DNA of 46,753 nt from [Mycobacterium] nativiensis (GCF_020172685.1 NZ_CP083986.1:2116496-2163248), one strand, 5' to 3'; shown: positions 18,457-28,217, counted from the stretch's first letter. Numbers and translations: made by a program. The notes: generated by a model not told the origin, from the letters alone.

Positions 18457-20082
18457 CTAGTGCTGGCCGTTGCCGTTGGTTTCCTGGTGCTCGGCCAGCG
18501 CGGTCAGCGCTCGCCGCTCGCCGGCGTGTGCCGCTTCGTTGAGCAAGGCATCCTCGTCCACCGGGTCGGCGGTCAGGAAGCTGCCACGACCGGGAGCGCC
18601 GGCCGAACCGAGCTTGTTCATCCGCTTCGGCAACGGGGCCCCCTGGTATTCCAGCGGAATCGGGTGCCCGTGGTCGTCGACCGGACCCAGCGGCTGATGC
18701 AGCTCGACGTAGGCACCGTGCGGCAGCCGCTTGATGATGCCGGTCTCGATGCCGTGCTCGAGCACATCGCGGTCACTGCGCTGCAACCCGATGCACCAGC
18801 GGTAGGTGGCGAAGAAGACCAGCGGCGGCAGCACCACCATCCCGATGCGGCCGATCCAGGTCGTCGCATTCAATGAGATGTGGAACTTCCACGCGATGAT
18901 GTCGTTCATCGCGGCCAGGGTGAGCACCATGTAGAAGGTGATCGCCATGGCGCCGATCGCGGTCCGGACCGGAGCGTCCCGCGGCCGCTGCAGCAGGTTG
19001 TGGTGCGCGTAGTCGCCGGTGAACTTCTTCTCCAGGAACGGGTACATCATCAGCAGGCCGAAGACCGCGCCCATGATCAGCGCGACACCGACCGGGCCGG
19101 GCACGGTGTGACCGAAGAAGTAGAACTCCCACGCCGGCCACAGACGGGCCAGACCCTCGGTCCACATCATGTAGAAGTCCGGCTGGCTACCCGCCGACAC
19201 CTGAGATGGCCGGTAGGGGCCCAGGTTCCAGATCGCGTTGATCTGCAGCAGACCACCCATCAGGCCCAGGATGCCGGTGATGATTGCGAAGAACGCGCCG
19301 GACTTGATTGCGAAGACCGGCATCACCCGCACACCGACGACATTGGTCTCGGTGCGGCCGGGCCCGGGGAACTGGGTGTGCTTCTGGAACCACACCAGCG
19401 CCATGTGCACACCGATCAGGGCCAAGATGATGCCCGGGATCAGCAGGATGTGCAGAGCGTAGAGCCGGGGGATCAGGATGGTGCCCGGGAAGTCGCCGCC
19501 GAACAGCGCCCAGTGCAGCCACGTGCCGATGACCGGCATACCCAGGGTGATCGACGACAGCGCCGCACGCAGGCCGATACCCGACAGCAGGTCGTCGGGC
19601 AGCGAGTAGCCGAAGTAGCCCTCGAACATGGCCAGGATCAGCAGCAGCGAGCCGATGACCCAGTTGGCCTCGCGGGGACGGCGGAACGCGCCGGTGAAGA
19701 AGACGCGGGCCAGGTGCACCATGATCGACGCGGCGAACATCAGCGCCGCCCAGTGGTGGACCTGCCGAACGAACAGTCCGCCGCGCACCTCGAAGGAGAT
19801 GTTCAGCGCGGTCTCGTACGCCCGCGACATCTGAATGCCGTTGAGCGGCTGGTAGACCCCTCGGTAGGTGACCTCGGCCATCGACGGGTCGAAGAACAGG
19901 GTCAGGTAGACACCGGACAGCAGCAGGATGATGAAGCTGTACAGCGCGATCTCACCGAGCAGGAACGACCAGTGCGTCGGGAAGACCTTGTTGAACTGGC
20001 GACGCAGCGCGGCAGCCGGGTGATAGCGGGTGTCGACATCGTCTGCTTGGCGGGCGAGCAGATCGCCGATTGCAGGGCTCAT
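18457..20082 (-). CDS. qcrB: Cytochrome bc1 (bcc) complex cytochrome b
   Basis: QcrB is the menaquinol-oxidising, diheme membrane subunit of complex III. The 541-residue protein has the eight-helix cytochrome b fold plus an actinobacterial C-terminal cytosolic extension (about residues 430-541). Heme-ligand histidines are seen in VRQVHHW (109/110), [10 protein letters not shown] (211) and IGVHMALVW (226). The Qo-site motif PAWE lies near residue 316. T308-E309 in [11 protein letters not shown] correspond by context to T313/E314 of M. tuberculosis QcrB, the contact and resistance positions for the inhibitor telacebec, so the sensitive-type residues are present. The ATG overlaps the qcrA stop as ATGA. 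A terminator follows at 18407-18442. Confidence 0.98.
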   Translation of the reverse strand: MSPAIGDLLARQADDVDTRYHPAAALRRQFNKVFPTHWSFLLGEIALYSFIILLLSGVYLTLFFDPSMAEVTYRGVYQPLNGIQMSRAYETALNISFEVRGGLFVRQVHHWAALMFAASIMVHLARVFFTGAFRRPREANWVIGSLLLILAMFEGYFGYSLPDDLLSGIGLRAALSSITLGMPVIGTWLHWALFGGDFPGTILIPRLYALHILLIPGIILALIGVHMALVWFQKHTQFPGPGRTETNVVGVRVMPVFAIKSGAFFAIITGILGLMGGLLQINAIWNLGPYRPSQVSAGSQPDFYMMWTEGLARLWPAWEFYFFGHTVPGPVGVALIMGAVFGLLMMYPFLEKKFTGDYAHHNLLQRPRDAPVRTAIGAMAITFYMVLTLAAMNDIIAWKFHISLNATTWIGRIGMVVLPPLVFFATYRWCIGLQRSDRDVLEHGIETGIIKRLPHGAYVELHQPLGPVDDHGHPIPLEYQGAPLPKRMNKLGSAGAPGRGSFLTADPVDEDALLNEAAHAGERRALTALAEHQETNGNGQH

Positions 20083-21254
20083 GAGGTGCGCTCCCAGAAG
20101 GCCGGTCCGACAGGTTCGACGAAGTCGCCGTTGGCGACCAGATAGCCGTTGGCGTCAACGGTGATCGGCAGCTGGGCCAGTGCGCGCGCCGCCGGGCCGA
20201 AGACCGGCTTGGCGAAGGTCAGTGCATCGAACTGCGACTGGTGGCACGGGCACAGAATGCGGTAGGTCTGCTGCTCGAACAGCGACGACGGGCAACCCAG
20301 GTGCGAGCAGATCTTGGTGTAGGCGAAGAAGTCTCCGTAGTTGAAGCTCTCCTGGCCCTGACGCTTCACCACCTTGGGCATGTCGTCGGGCCGGATGCGG
20401 ATCAGCATCACGGGGTTGCGGACACCCATCATGATCTCGTGGAGCTTCTCCCGGGATTCCTCGGTGCTGCCGTCGCCGTCGGACTCCCGCCACGGGAAGA
20501 CCGTCTCCATGCCACCGGCGTCGATGTCCTGGGCACGCATCTTGATGAACGGCGCCGCAGCGCTCTGGCCGGTCGCCCGGGCCAGGTAGATGGTCTCGCC
20601 GTGGTAGCGCGGAGTCCACCCCGACGTCCACAGCAGGGCCTTCTTGCCCTCCGCGGTGTCGACGACGGGCTTCCACGGGTTGTTGATGAGCCCGCCGGCG
20701 GCCGCGGCCACCGTGCCCAACCCGAACGCACCGAAGCCGATGCCGATCGACGCACCGAGCAGCTTGCGCCGGCCGATCGTCGAGCCCTCGAAGGCGTCGG
20801 TCAGCTGCGCCGCCACCGTCTTGCGGTCCACCTCGGGGGAACTGCCGTCGTGACGCTCCTGAATGGTGATCTCTTCGGGGATGAACTTCTTGACGAACAT
20901 CACCGCGCCGATGCCGATGAACAGCACCGACAGCCCGAAGGTCAGCCCGTAGAGCGGAGTGGCCAGCGAGTAGGCCAAGCCGTCGGGGGAGTCCACCGGC
21001 GCGTAGTGCCACGGCCAGAACAGGAAGATCAGCAGCAGCGCCAGGCCGGAGGCTCCGGCGGCCAGGAACCATCCGGCGACGTGGCGTTCGGCCCGCCGCT
21101 CGGCGCGAGTCTCCTCGGCCGGCCAGCGCGGCTCCTTGTAGATGGTGTTGACGCCGTCGATGCGTCCGCCGAGCTCGAGGAGCTCGCCGGTGCTCATCTG
21201 GGCCAGCTGCGCCTCGTCCGGCACGCCGGTGGCGTCTTTGCTGGTGTCGGTCAT
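20079..21254 (-). CDS. qcrA: Rieske iron-sulfur subunit of bcc complex
   Basis: QcrA passes electrons from menaquinol to the cytochrome cc subunit. The 391-residue actinobacterial form has three membrane helices (about residues 62-83, 95-118 and 165-190) rather than one. The twin-arginine motif GRRKLLGAS before the third helix is typical of Tat-dependent insertion of the folded domain. The 2Fe-2S cluster motifs are CSHLGCP and CPCHQSQF, with the disulfide Cys of each present. The ATG at 21254 overlaps the qcrC stop as ATGA; the extra 19 residues upstream belong to qcrC sequence in another frame. Its own stop overlaps qcrB likewise. Confidence 0.97.
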   Translation of the reverse strand: MTDTSKDATGVPDEAQLAQMSTGELLELGGRIDGVNTIYKEPRWPAEETRAERRAERHVAGWFLAAGASGLALLLIFLFWPWHYAPVDSPDGLAYSLATPLYGLTFGLSVLFIGIGAVMFVKKFIPEEITIQERHDGSSPEVDRKTVAAQLTDAFEGSTIGRRKLLGASIGIGFGAFGLGTVAAAAGGLINNPWKPVVDTAEGKKALLWTSGWTPRYHGETIYLARATGQSAAAPFIKMRAQDIDAGGMETVFPWRESDGDGSTEESREKLHEIMMGVRNPVMLIRIRPDDMPKVVKRQGQESFNYGDFFAYTKICSHLGCPSSLFEQQTYRILCPCHQSQFDALTFAKPVFGPAARALAQLPITVDANGYLVANGDFVEPVGPAFWERTS

Positions 21255-22123
21255 GCGCGGGCCCCGATCCACAATGCTGCGCCGATGGCGGCGACCATTC
21301 CGATAATCCACATCACCATGCCCTCCGGCGCCGGGCCGAAGCCGCCCAGTCCGGAGCCGCCCGGGTTGCGTTCCTCGGTGACGGTCCTGACGTAGGCGAT
21401 GATGTCCTTCTTCTCCTCCATGGAGATCTGCCGGTCGGAGAAGCGCGGCATGTTCTGCGGGCCCGAGAGCATCGCGGTCAGGATCTGCTGCTCGTTGGCA
21501 GGCTCCAGGTCGGGCGCGTACTTACCCGAGGACAGCGCGCCGCCGCGGCCGGTGAAGTTGTGGCACGACGCGCAGTTGAGCCGGAACAGGTCACCGCCGC
21601 GTCCCAGGTCGTCGCCGCGCAGGGAGGCCTGCGCGATGCTGCCGTCGGCGTTGCGCACCACGCTGGGTCCGCCGCCGTGGGCCTGCACGTAGGCGCCCAT
21701 GGCGTCGATCTGCTTGTCGTCGAAGAGCGGGGCCTTGCGGGGAGCCTGGGCTTCACCGCGCACCGCGGGCATCCGGCCGGTGGACACCTGGAAGTAGACG
21801 GCGGCCTCGCCGACGCCGATCAGGCTCGGCCCGCGGCCCTCCAGCCCCTGCAGGTTGGCACCGTGACAGCTGATGCAGGACGTGTCGAACAACTGCTTGC
21901 CGGTCCGCAGCAGCGCCGAGGCGGACTCGTCGGCGACGGCCACCTGCGGGGTGGGCGTGACGACCGCGGCCAGCCCGCCGGCCATGGTCAGGGCCACCAG
22001 CAGCATCAGGCCCCCGGACAGCCGGCGCCGGAACCGCCGCCGGGCGATGGTTTCGTTGTGGCTAGGTCGAGACCACTTCGTCAGTGCCTTCAACCGGACA
22101 CTCCTGTTCATCGGGTTGCTCAT
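21251..22123 (-). CDS. qcrC: Diheme cytochrome c subunit of bcc complex
   Basis: QcrC replaces soluble cytochrome c, linking complex III directly to CtaC. The 290-residue protein has an N-terminal membrane anchor/signal ([19 protein letters not shown]), two c-type heme sites (CISCH near residue 77 and CASCH near 178), methionines in GRMP and PQNMPRF as likely axial ligands, and a C-terminal membrane helix ([19 protein letters not shown]). I start at the ATG at 22123 because it overlaps the ctaE stop as ATGA, matching the other junctions of the operon. An ATG at 22111 ([10 protein letters not shown]) is possible and would remove four residues. Confidence 0.96.
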   Translation of the reverse strand: MSNPMNRSVRLKALTKWSRPSHNETIARRRFRRRLSGGLMLLVALTMAGGLAAVVTPTPQVAVADESASALLRTGKQLFDTSCISCHGANLQGLEGRGPSLIGVGEAAVYFQVSTGRMPAVRGEAQAPRKAPLFDDKQIDAMGAYVQAHGGGPSVVRNADGSIAQASLRGDDLGRGGDLFRLNCASCHNFTGRGGALSSGKYAPDLEPANEQQILTAMLSGPQNMPRFSDRQISMEEKKDIIAYVRTVTEERNPGGSGLGGFGPAPEGMVMWIIGMVAAIGAALWIGARA

Positions 22124-22731
22124 CGGATGAAGTAGATCGTGGCGAACAGCGCGATCCACACGATGTCGACGAAGTGCCAGTAGTACGACACGACGATCGA
22201 CGCGGTGGCCTGAGCCGGGGTGAACTTGCTCATCGTGGTGCGCATCAACAGGAAGACGAATGCGACCAATCCGCCGATGACGTGCAGGCCGTGGAACCCG
22301 GTGCACAGGTAGAAGACACTGCCGTAGGCGCTCGAGGAGATGGTGGTGCCGTGCATCACCAGGTGGTAGTACTCGTAGCCCTGACCGAGCACGAAGAACG
22401 TCCCCATCGCCAAGGTCAGCAGGTACCACCGGCGCAGCCCGAACACGTCACCGCGCTCGGCGGCGAACACGCCCATCTGGCAGGTGAACGACGACGCGAT
22501 CAGCACCAGCGTCACCGGGACGGCCTGCCACAGGTTTAGCTCAGTTGGGGGCGGTGGCCACTCACCTCCCGACTGGGCTCGGGCCGTGAAGTACATCGCG
22601 AACAGCCCGGCAAAGAACATCAATTCACTGGAAAGCCACACGATGGTGCCGACGCTGACCATGTTCGGTCGGTTCAGCGAATGCACACGCGACGTGATGG
22701 CAGTACCCGAAGAACCAACAGCGCTCGTCAC
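22120..22731 (-). CDS. ctaE: Cytochrome c oxidase subunit III
   Basis: CtaE is a membrane subunit of the aa3 oxidase that stabilises the catalytic subunit. The 203-residue protein has five hydrophobic helices. It begins [46 protein letters not shown] sequence, nearly identical to other mycobacteria, and ends [23 protein letters not shown]. The GTG at 22731 gives the standard length. The open frame upstream to 22872 is not conserved. CATACT 7 nt before the GTG is a possible leaderless -10. It leads the ctaE-qcrC-qcrA-qcrB operon, and each stop/start pair overlaps as ATGA. Confidence 0.97.
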   Translation of the reverse strand: MTSAVGSSGTAITSRVHSLNRPNMVSVGTIVWLSSELMFFAGLFAMYFTARAQSGGEWPPPPTELNLWQAVPVTLVLIASSFTCQMGVFAAERGDVFGLRRWYLLTLAMGTFFVLGQGYEYYHLVMHGTTISSSAYGSVFYLCTGFHGLHVIGGLVAFVFLLMRTTMSKFTPAQATASIVVSYYWHFVDIVWIALFATIYFIR

Positions 22732-22738
22732 ACCCGCA

Positions 22739-22744
22739 AGTATG
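22739..22744 (-). promoter_or_regulatory. Possible -10 element CATACT of ctaE operon
   Basis: On the minus strand CATACT ends 7 nt before the ctaE GTG, and no ribosome site is present. It is the same hexamer as upstream of asnB. The remaining 150 bp towards trpD show no clear operator. Confidence 0.4.
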
Positions 22745-22891
22745 ACGCTATGTAGTTGAAGAACTCCACCCGGGGCGCACAATTCGTTTGAAGTGGCGTT
22801 GTCCGGCTCGTTGCCGACCTGTCGCCGGCCTGTCACCGACCCGTTGATGGGCGGCTTTGGCCGCGTTGACACCTCGTGCGACGATCGGCGC

Positions 22892-23974
22892 GTGGTCGAG
22901 CCGGGTAGTGAGGTGCAGCCGAGAGCCCAGATCGCGCAGTGGCGCCAGGTGCTGGGTTGCCTGACGTCCGGCGCGCACTTAGCGCCGGGTCAGGCGGCCT
23001 GGGCTATGGAGCAGATCATGGCCGGCGGCGCGACGTCGGCCCAGATCGCGGCGTTCGGCGTGGCGATGCAGATGAAGGGGCCGACCGCGGCTGAGGTCGG
23101 GGAGCTGGCCGACGTCATGCTGGCGCACGGCCGCAAGGTGCCCACGGAACAGATCGGCACCGACACCGTCGACGTGGTGGGCACCGGTGGTGACGGCGCC
23201 AACACGGTGAACCTGTCCACGATGGCGGCGATCGTGGTGGCCGCTGCCGGTATTCCGGTGGTCAAACACGGAAACCGATCGGCGGGTTCGCTGTCCGGCG
23301 GCGCCGACACCCTGGAGGCGCTGGGGGTGCGCATCGATCTGGGTCCGGACGCGGTGGCACGCAGTGTTGCCGAGGTCGGGATCGGATTCTGCTTCGCACC
23401 TCAGTTCCAGCCGTCGTACCGCAACGCCTCGGTGGCGAGGCGCGAGATCGGCGTGCCGACGGTGTTCAACCTGCTGGGCCCGCTGACCAACCCGGCCAGG
23501 CCGCGGGCCGGGCTGATCGGCTGCGCGTTCGGCGAATTGGCCGAGGTGATGGCCGGGGTGTTCGCCGCACGCGGGTCCAGCGTGCTGGTGGTGCACGGTG
23601 ACGACGGGCTCGACGAACTGACCACGACCACGACCAGCACCATCTGGCGGGTTCAGGCCGGCACGATCGACCGGCTGACCTTCGACCCGGCCGGGTTCGG
23701 GTTCGCCCGCGCCAAGGTGGACGAGCTGCTCGGCGGCGACGCGCAGGCCAACGCCGAGGAGGCCCGGTCGGTGCTGGCCGGGACCCCGGGCGCGGTGCGT
23801 GACGCCGTGGTGCTCAACGCCGCCGGGGCGATCGTCGCCCACGCCGGGTTATCCAGCGACGCCAAATGGGTGCCGGCCTGGGAGGACGGGCTGGCGCGCG
23901 CTGCCGCGGCGATCGACAGCGGCGCGGCCGAACACCTGCTCGCCCGTTGGGTCCGCTTCGGCGCCCAGGTCTGA
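22892..23974 (+). CDS. trpD: Anthranilate phosphoribosyltransferase
   Basis: TrpD joins anthranilate to PRPP in tryptophan synthesis. The 360-residue protein shows the PRPP loop [16 protein letters not shown], the [15 protein letters not shown] anthranilate/PRPP segment, and the [13 protein letters not shown] and [18 protein letters not shown] motifs with the Mg-binding Asp-Glu pair. The GTG at 22892 is the nearest start ahead of conserved sequence, without an obvious ribosome site. A start further upstream (to 22793) would give an M. tuberculosis-like MALS beginning and cannot be fully excluded. It stands alone, away from other trp genes. Its last 126 bases overlap the convergent exonuclease gene. 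Confidence 0.95.
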   Translation: MVEPGSEVQPRAQIAQWRQVLGCLTSGAHLAPGQAAWAMEQIMAGGATSAQIAAFGVAMQMKGPTAAEVGELADVMLAHGRKVPTEQIGTDTVDVVGTGGDGANTVNLSTMAAIVVAAAGIPVVKHGNRSAGSLSGGADTLEALGVRIDLGPDAVARSVAEVGIGFCFAPQFQPSYRNASVARREIGVPTVFNLLGPLTNPARPRAGLIGCAFGELAEVMAGVFAARGSSVLVVHGDDGLDELTTTTTSTIWRVQAGTIDRLTFDPAGFGFARAKVDELLGGDAQANAEEARSVLAGTPGAVRDAVVLNAAGAIVAHAGLSSDAKWVPAWEDGLARAAAAIDSGAAEHLLARWVRFGAQV

Positions 23975-25723
23975 GGCCAGCCGCGCCGAGCGGGCCACCG
24001 CCGCCCACCCGGTCCAGGGCCCGGCCGAACCCACCGGTGACGTCCAGCCGTCGTCGCCGGCCTCTGCCCGCACGATGCGCACCCCGGGCTTGGCCAGCCA
24101 GCGTGCGATGAGCCCGGTCTCCTCGACCAGGGCGCCGGCCAGTGGGGCCGGTTCGGGCACCACCGCTTGGGCGCCCATGGTGATGGCGTCGACGACGGGC
24201 ATCGGCGGCACACCGCGCGGGGCGCAGGCGGCTGCCGCCAACCGGCCGTGGCGGATGATCGCCAACTGCCACCCGCCTGCGCCGTCGGGGGCGGCGGCCA
24301 CCAACTCCGGCAGGGCGGCCAGTGCACGTGCGCGCTGACTGCGCCACAGGGCTTCGATGGCGGTGGCGGTGCGGTCGCGCAGCCGTGCGGCACTTTCGTA
24401 GTGCCCGCGGTCGGCCAGCGCGTTCACCTGCTGCACCGCCGCGTGCAGTGCGGTGTTGTCGGAGCCGTCGATCAACGACGCGGCGCACTGGACGGTCTCG
24501 GCGTACTGCGCGACGCTGACGTCGGCTGTGGCGGGGCAGGGGCTGACTTCGGCCGACGGGCAGGAATGGCTGGCGGTGCTGCTCAATCGTTTTGTGCAGG
24601 TGCGGATTCCGGTGAAGCGCGCCAGCAGCTGGGCGGTCTGGGCGGCGTCGGCGCGGGACCGGAACGGGCCGATCACCCGATCGTGTTGCGGTGCGCGCAC
24701 CACCGTCAGGCGCGGAAATGCCTCCTGCGACAAGGTGATCCACCACCACCGCCGCGGGAACTTCGACCGGCGGTTGTACGGCGGGGCGTGGGCGGCCAGC
24801 AGCCGCAGTTCCCGCACCCCCGCCTCCAGCGGATGGGCGCATTCGACATGGTCGATGCGGGTGGCCAGGCCCACCATCTCGGTGATGCGGTTGCGGCGGT
24901 CGGATCCGTTGAAGTATTGACCGGCCCGGCGGCGCAGGTCGGTGGCGGTGCCGATGTAGAGCACCTCGTCGGAGGGGCCGCGGAACAGGTAGACCCCCGG
25001 CCGGTGCGGCAGCCCTTCGGCCAGGGTGCGCTTGCGGCGCTGAGCCGGGGTCGCATGCGACAGGTACGCGCGTAGGTCGACGTAGGTGTGCACGCGCTGG
25101 TTGCCGACCCGGTCGAGCAGGGTGTGCAGGACATCGACCGTGGCGCGGGCGTCGTCGAGGGCCCGGTGGGTCGGCTGAGTGCTGATGGCGAACAGCCGGG
25201 CCAGCTCGGCCAGCCGCACACTGGGCGCCTCGTCGCGGCTGAGTACCCGCCGTGCCAGGCGGACCGTGCACAGCACCGGCGGCCGGGGCCAGTCCATACC
25301 GCAGCGAAGTGCGGCCGCGGTCAGGAAGCCGACGTCGAATCCGGCGTTGTGGGCGACCAGCACCGAACCGCGATCGAATCCGGCGAACTCGAGGAAGCTC
25401 GGCAGCACGGCGTCGATGGTCGGTGCCTCATGCACCATCGCGGTGGTGATGCCGGTCAGCCGGACGATCTGGGGTGGGATGCCGCGCCGTGGGTCGACCA
25501 GGGTGGCGAACTCGCCCTCGACCACACCGCCGCGCACCTTGACCGCGCCGATTTCGGTGATGGCGTCCGGCTCCGTGTCGGCGGCGGGGGAGGCCCGCCC
25601 GCCGGTGGTCTCCAGGTCCACGACCACAAAGGTGGTGTCCCGCAGCGTCCTGGCGGCCGGTGTGGCTTCGAGCTGGGCTTCGAGTTGCACCAAACTCAGC
25701 TGTCCTGCGGCGGCGGGGGTCAT
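23849..25723 (-). CDS. DEDDh exonuclease / UvrC-type GIY-YIG fusion (Rv2191-like)
   Basis: This 624-residue protein fuses a DnaQ-like 3'-5' exonuclease (about residues 30-195) to a UvrC N-terminal GIY-YIG nuclease (about 235-320). The exonuclease acidic residues are in [21 protein letters not shown] and [12 protein letters not shown]. The GIY-YIG signature is [25 protein letters not shown], with the downstream [13 protein letters not shown] segment. A UvrB-interaction-like helix ([18 protein letters not shown]) lies near 445. It resembles bacterial Cho-type repair nucleases and probably incises or trims damaged DNA. The ATG at 25723 is preferred over an upstream start at 25753. The C-terminal 42 codons are antisense to trpD. 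Confidence 0.9.
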   Translation of the reverse strand: MTPAAAGQLSLVQLEAQLEATPAARTLRDTTFVVVDLETTGGRASPAADTEPDAITEIGAVKVRGGVVEGEFATLVDPRRGIPPQIVRLTGITTAMVHEAPTIDAVLPSFLEFAGFDRGSVLVAHNAGFDVGFLTAAALRCGMDWPRPPVLCTVRLARRVLSRDEAPSVRLAELARLFAISTQPTHRALDDARATVDVLHTLLDRVGNQRVHTYVDLRAYLSHATPAQRRKRTLAEGLPHRPGVYLFRGPSDEVLYIGTATDLRRRAGQYFNGSDRRNRITEMVGLATRIDHVECAHPLEAGVRELRLLAAHAPPYNRRSKFPRRWWWITLSQEAFPRLTVVRAPQHDRVIGPFRSRADAAQTAQLLARFTGIRTCTKRLSSTASHSCPSAEVSPCPATADVSVAQYAETVQCAASLIDGSDNTALHAAVQQVNALADRGHYESAARLRDRTATAIEALWRSQRARALAALPELVAAAPDGAGGWQLAIIRHGRLAAAACAPRGVPPMPVVDAITMGAQAVVPEPAPLAGALVEETGLIARWLAKPGVRIVRAEAGDDGWTSPVGSAGPWTGWAAVARSARLASDLGAEADPTGEQVFGRAAVDRRGSARQPVLPGRHPFGVAG

Positions 25724-25811
25724 GCCCAGAACCGTAGGCGGGCGTACCGACACCGGCGGGCCTGTCGGTACCCGGGGTTAGCGTGCCGGCAACCGATCGA
25801 GAGGAATCGCC

Positions 25812-26078
25812 ATGAGACAGGTCTCGGACCCCTCAGACCGCCATGACACACCCCGAGCTGCCCCGGCTGCGGTGGTGATCGACTGTGACGACTGCGCGGT
25901 GCGCGGGCCCGCCTGCCGGGACTGTGTGGTCAGCGTGCTGCTGGGTGTGCCCAGCGAGCTGCTCGAAGACGAGCGGGCGGCCCTCGACGTGCTCGCCGAG
26001 GCCGGGATGGCGCCGCGATTGCGCCTGGTCCCGATCCGCGGCGAGCGCAGTTCGGGACGGCGATCCGGGGTGGCCTGA
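25812..26078 (+). CDS. Small Cys4 protein, putative zinc-binding
   Basis: This 88-residue protein has a CX2CX6CX2C arrangement (CDDCAVRGPACRDC, near residues 25-38), expected to bind zinc or an Fe-S cluster. It is followed by a hydrophobic VVSVLLGVP stretch and a helical region (ELLEDERAALDVLAEAGM). It has no signal peptide. A good AGAGGA site lies about 6 nt before the ATG. It is divergent from the exonuclease fusion, 88 bp away, and precedes ripC by 158 bp. I believe similar short proteins occur at this place in other mycobacteria, but I know no function. Confidence 0.75.
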   Translation: MRQVSDPSDRHDTPRAAPAAVVIDCDDCAVRGPACRDCVVSVLLGVPSELLEDERAALDVLAEAGMAPRLRLVPIRGERSSGRRSGVA

Positions 26079-26095
26079 CACGCGGCGCGTCGCCT

Positions 26096-26101
26096 TAGAA
26101 T
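26096..26101 (+). promoter_or_regulatory. -10 element TAGAAT upstream of ripC
   Basis: TAGAAT fits the -10 consensus, with CTGACA 15 nt upstream as a possible -35. Transcription from here gives a leader of about 130 nt before the ripC start, unlike the leaderless genes around it. Confidence 0.45.
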
Positions 26102-26178
26102 TTTCACAATCCGGGCTGTTAACGTGGCAGCTCGTGATGGACAACGCCGTTGCCATTTCGTAACCTGTTCGAGACCTT

Positions 26179-26211
26179 ACGTACTTCGGCGGCGGCACGG
26201 CCACGTACTTC
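26179..26211 (+). repeat. 9-bp direct repeat in ripC leader
   Basis: ACGTACTTC occurs at 26179-26187 and again at 26203-26211, 24 bp apart. CGTAA...TTACG (26160-26181) forms an inverted repeat overlapping the first copy. All lie between the putative promoter and the ripC start, so they could belong to a regulatory leader structure. Confidence 0.4.
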
Positions 26212-26236
26212 CCTTGGCAGTGTTAAGGATGCAATC

Positions 26237-27388
26237 TTGAAGTTCGGACGTATGCAGTGGAGCCTGTGTGCTTTTGGGCGTCCGGCCCTCGGTGTTGCGA
26301 CCGGTACGTTGGTCGGCGTCACAGCCCTGACCAGCGTTCTGCTGGGCAGTGTCCAGGCCGACCCGGCCGACGACGCCCTCGCGAAGCTCAGCGAATTGTC
26401 CCGCCAGGCCGAGCAGACCACCGAGGCGATGCACACCGCGCAGCTCAATCTCGACGAGAAGCTCGCCGCGCAGCAGGCCGCCGACCGGACCCACGCCGAT
26501 GATCAGGCCGCCCTCGGCGCCGCCAGGGACCAGCTGTCCACCTACCGGTCCGCGGTGAACCGGTTCGCCGCCACCACCTACATGGGGGGCCGCGTCGGCG
26601 GCATGGACGCCATCTTGACCGCCGAGTCGCCGCAGCAGCTGATCGACAAGCTCGCCGTGCAGCGGGTGGTGGCCAGTGACCTGTCGGTGCAGATGGACCG
26701 TTTCCGGGTCGCCAGCGAGCAGGCCGATCAGGCCGAACGGGCCTCCGCCACGTCGGCCGAGGAAGCCCGTACGGCGGCCGAGCAGGCCGCCGCGGTGCGT
26801 GCTGAACTGCAGGCCCGCCAAAGTCGCCTGCAGCTGCAGATCTCAGTCGTCAAATCCCAGTACTACGCGCTGACGCCGGAGCAGCGCACGGCGATGGCCG
26901 CACCCGGATCGGCTCCGGAAGCCATCCCGGGGGCACCCGCCCCCGAGGGGCTGCCGCCGGCTCCCGGACTGCCCGTCCCCGGAAACGACGCACCGCCGAT
27001 GGAGCTGGGGCTGGTCACGCCCGGCGGCGGCGGAGGTGGCGGCGCGGCCGCGACCGCCGTCCAGGCGGCGCTGACCCAGGTCGGCTCGCCGTACGTGTGG
27101 GGTGGCGCCGCACCGGGCGGGTTCGACTGCTCCGGGCTGGTGATGTGGGCGTTCAACCAGGCCGGCATCAACCTGCCGCACTCCAGTCAGGCGCAGGCCA
27201 ACGGCGGCCAGGCCGTGGCGCTGTCCGATCTGCAGCCCGGCGACGTGCTGACCTTCTACTCGGATGCCTCGCACTCCGGGATCTACGTCGGCGACGGCAT
27301 GATGATCCACTCGTCCACCTACGGTCAGCCGGTCCGGGTGGTGCCGATGACCTCCTCCGGCCCGATCCACAACGCCCGCCGTTACTGA
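26237..27388 (+). CDS. ripC: NlpC/P60 peptidoglycan endopeptidase RipC
   Basis: RipC cleaves peptide stems of peptidoglycan and, as known for M. tuberculosis Rv2190c, is controlled by FtsEX through its coiled coil. The 383-residue protein has a signal peptide ending near SVQA-DPADD (about residue 40), a long coiled coil (about 42-205) rich in Glu/Ala/Gln, a Pro/Gly linker (about 215-265) and a C-terminal NlpC/P60 domain. The catalytic Cys is in GGFDCSGLVMW and the His in DASHSGIYVGDG. The TTG at 26237 has AAGGA with a 7-nt spacer. The earlier TTG at 26150 lacks such a site, and an ATG at 26252 is a weaker option. The metallopeptidase gene follows immediately. Confidence 0.93.
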   Translation: MKFGRMQWSLCAFGRPALGVATGTLVGVTALTSVLLGSVQADPADDALAKLSELSRQAEQTTEAMHTAQLNLDEKLAAQQAADRTHADDQAALGAARDQLSTYRSAVNRFAATTYMGGRVGGMDAILTAESPQQLIDKLAVQRVVASDLSVQMDRFRVASEQADQAERASATSAEEARTAAEQAAAVRAELQARQSRLQLQISVVKSQYYALTPEQRTAMAAPGSAPEAIPGAPAPEGLPPAPGLPVPGNDAPPMELGLVTPGGGGGGGAAATAVQAALTQVGSPYVWGGAAPGGFDCSGLVMWAFNQAGINLPHSSQAQANGGQAVALSDLQPGDVLTFYSDASHSGIYVGDGMMIHSSTYGQPVRVVPMTSSGPIHNARRY

Positions 27389-27452
27389 GCGGCCCAGAAT
27401 CCGTCGCCTGCTGGCCGCACTGCTGGCCGTCGAGCTGATCGCCGCCGCACTC

Positions 27453-28208
27453 GTGCTGGCCGCGGCCCCTCGGGTGTCGGAGGCGCCGCTGATCGTCGGT
27501 GATCACCGCAGCGTCGTACTGGACAATCGCGGTGGGCAGGCCGGTGCGGAGCTGCTGGCCCGGGTCGCGGCCGACATCGGGGCGGCCGTCGAAGCGGTCG
27601 AGGCGTTCTGGGGAACGGACTGGTCGCACCGCATCGAGCTGACGGCCACCGGAACCGACCAGCAGTTCGCCGCGCTGGCCGGCGGTGTCGTCGGCGGGGG
27701 AGATGTCAGGCAGTGGGCCGACGTCGCCGCGGTCGCGGTGGCCGAACGGGTCGATCCGGAGCGCCGGCTGGCGATCGGCCAGCGCATCGTGTTCGCACCC
27801 GGCGCCGATGCGATGAGCGCACCCGCGCTACGAATCGTGTTGACCCACGAGCTTTTCCACTATGCGGCCCGCGCCGACACCGCGGTCGACGCACCGCGCT
27901 GGCTCACCGAGGGTGTCGCCGACTTCGTGGCGCGGCCCACCCGGGCTCCGGCCGACGCGGCCGCCACCCGGGCGGCACTGCCCGCGGACGCCGACTTGGA
28001 TGTCCCCGGCCCGCGCCGAGCCCAGGCCTATGACCGGGCGTGGGAGTTCGCCCGATTTGTGGCCGAGCGCTTCGGTACGGCCAAGCTGCGCGAGCTCTAC
28101 CTGACCGCCTGCGGCCCAGCGCATGTCGATCCGGCCGTCGCCGTGCCCCTGGTGCTCGGCGTCGACCTGCCCGGCCTGCTCGCCGGGTGGCAGCAGTGGC
28201 GCGGGTGA
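27453..28208 (+). CDS. Putative secreted gluzincin-type metallopeptidase (Rv2189c-like)
   Basis: This protein carries a zinc-protease signature: LTHELFHYAA (HExxH near residue 130), followed about 20 residues later by WLTEGVADFVA, whose Glu is the probable third ligand. This is the peptidase MA/gluzincin pattern. The canonical start GTG at 27453 gives 251 residues. The same frame stays open back past the ripC stop and encodes a basic then hydrophobic segment (RIRRLLAALLAVELIAAALVLAAAP) that looks like a signal peptide or membrane anchor. No ATG, GTG or TTG exists in frame there, so either the true start is non-canonical or the hydrophobic part is not translated. It lies between ripC and pimB. 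Confidence 0.75.
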   Translation: MLAAAPRVSEAPLIVGDHRSVVLDNRGGQAGAELLARVAADIGAAVEAVEAFWGTDWSHRIELTATGTDQQFAALAGGVVGGGDVRQWADVAAVAVAERVDPERRLAIGQRIVFAPGADAMSAPALRIVLTHELFHYAARADTAVDAPRWLTEGVADFVARPTRAPADAAATRAALPADADLDVPGPRRAQAYDRAWEFARFVAERFGTAKLRELYLTACGPAHVDPAVAVPLVLGVDLPGLLAGWQQWRG

Positions 28209-28217
28209 CCGGCAAGC

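Noticed and set aside
22866..22871. TTGACA as a -35 box for trpD
   Set aside because: No -10-like hexamer lies 16-19 bp downstream; that position is already at the start codon.
26040..26236. c-di-AMP (ydaO) riboswitch upstream of ripC
   Set aside because: I looked because such elements occur before actinobacterial wall hydrolases, but I could not match the conserved core sequence by eye.
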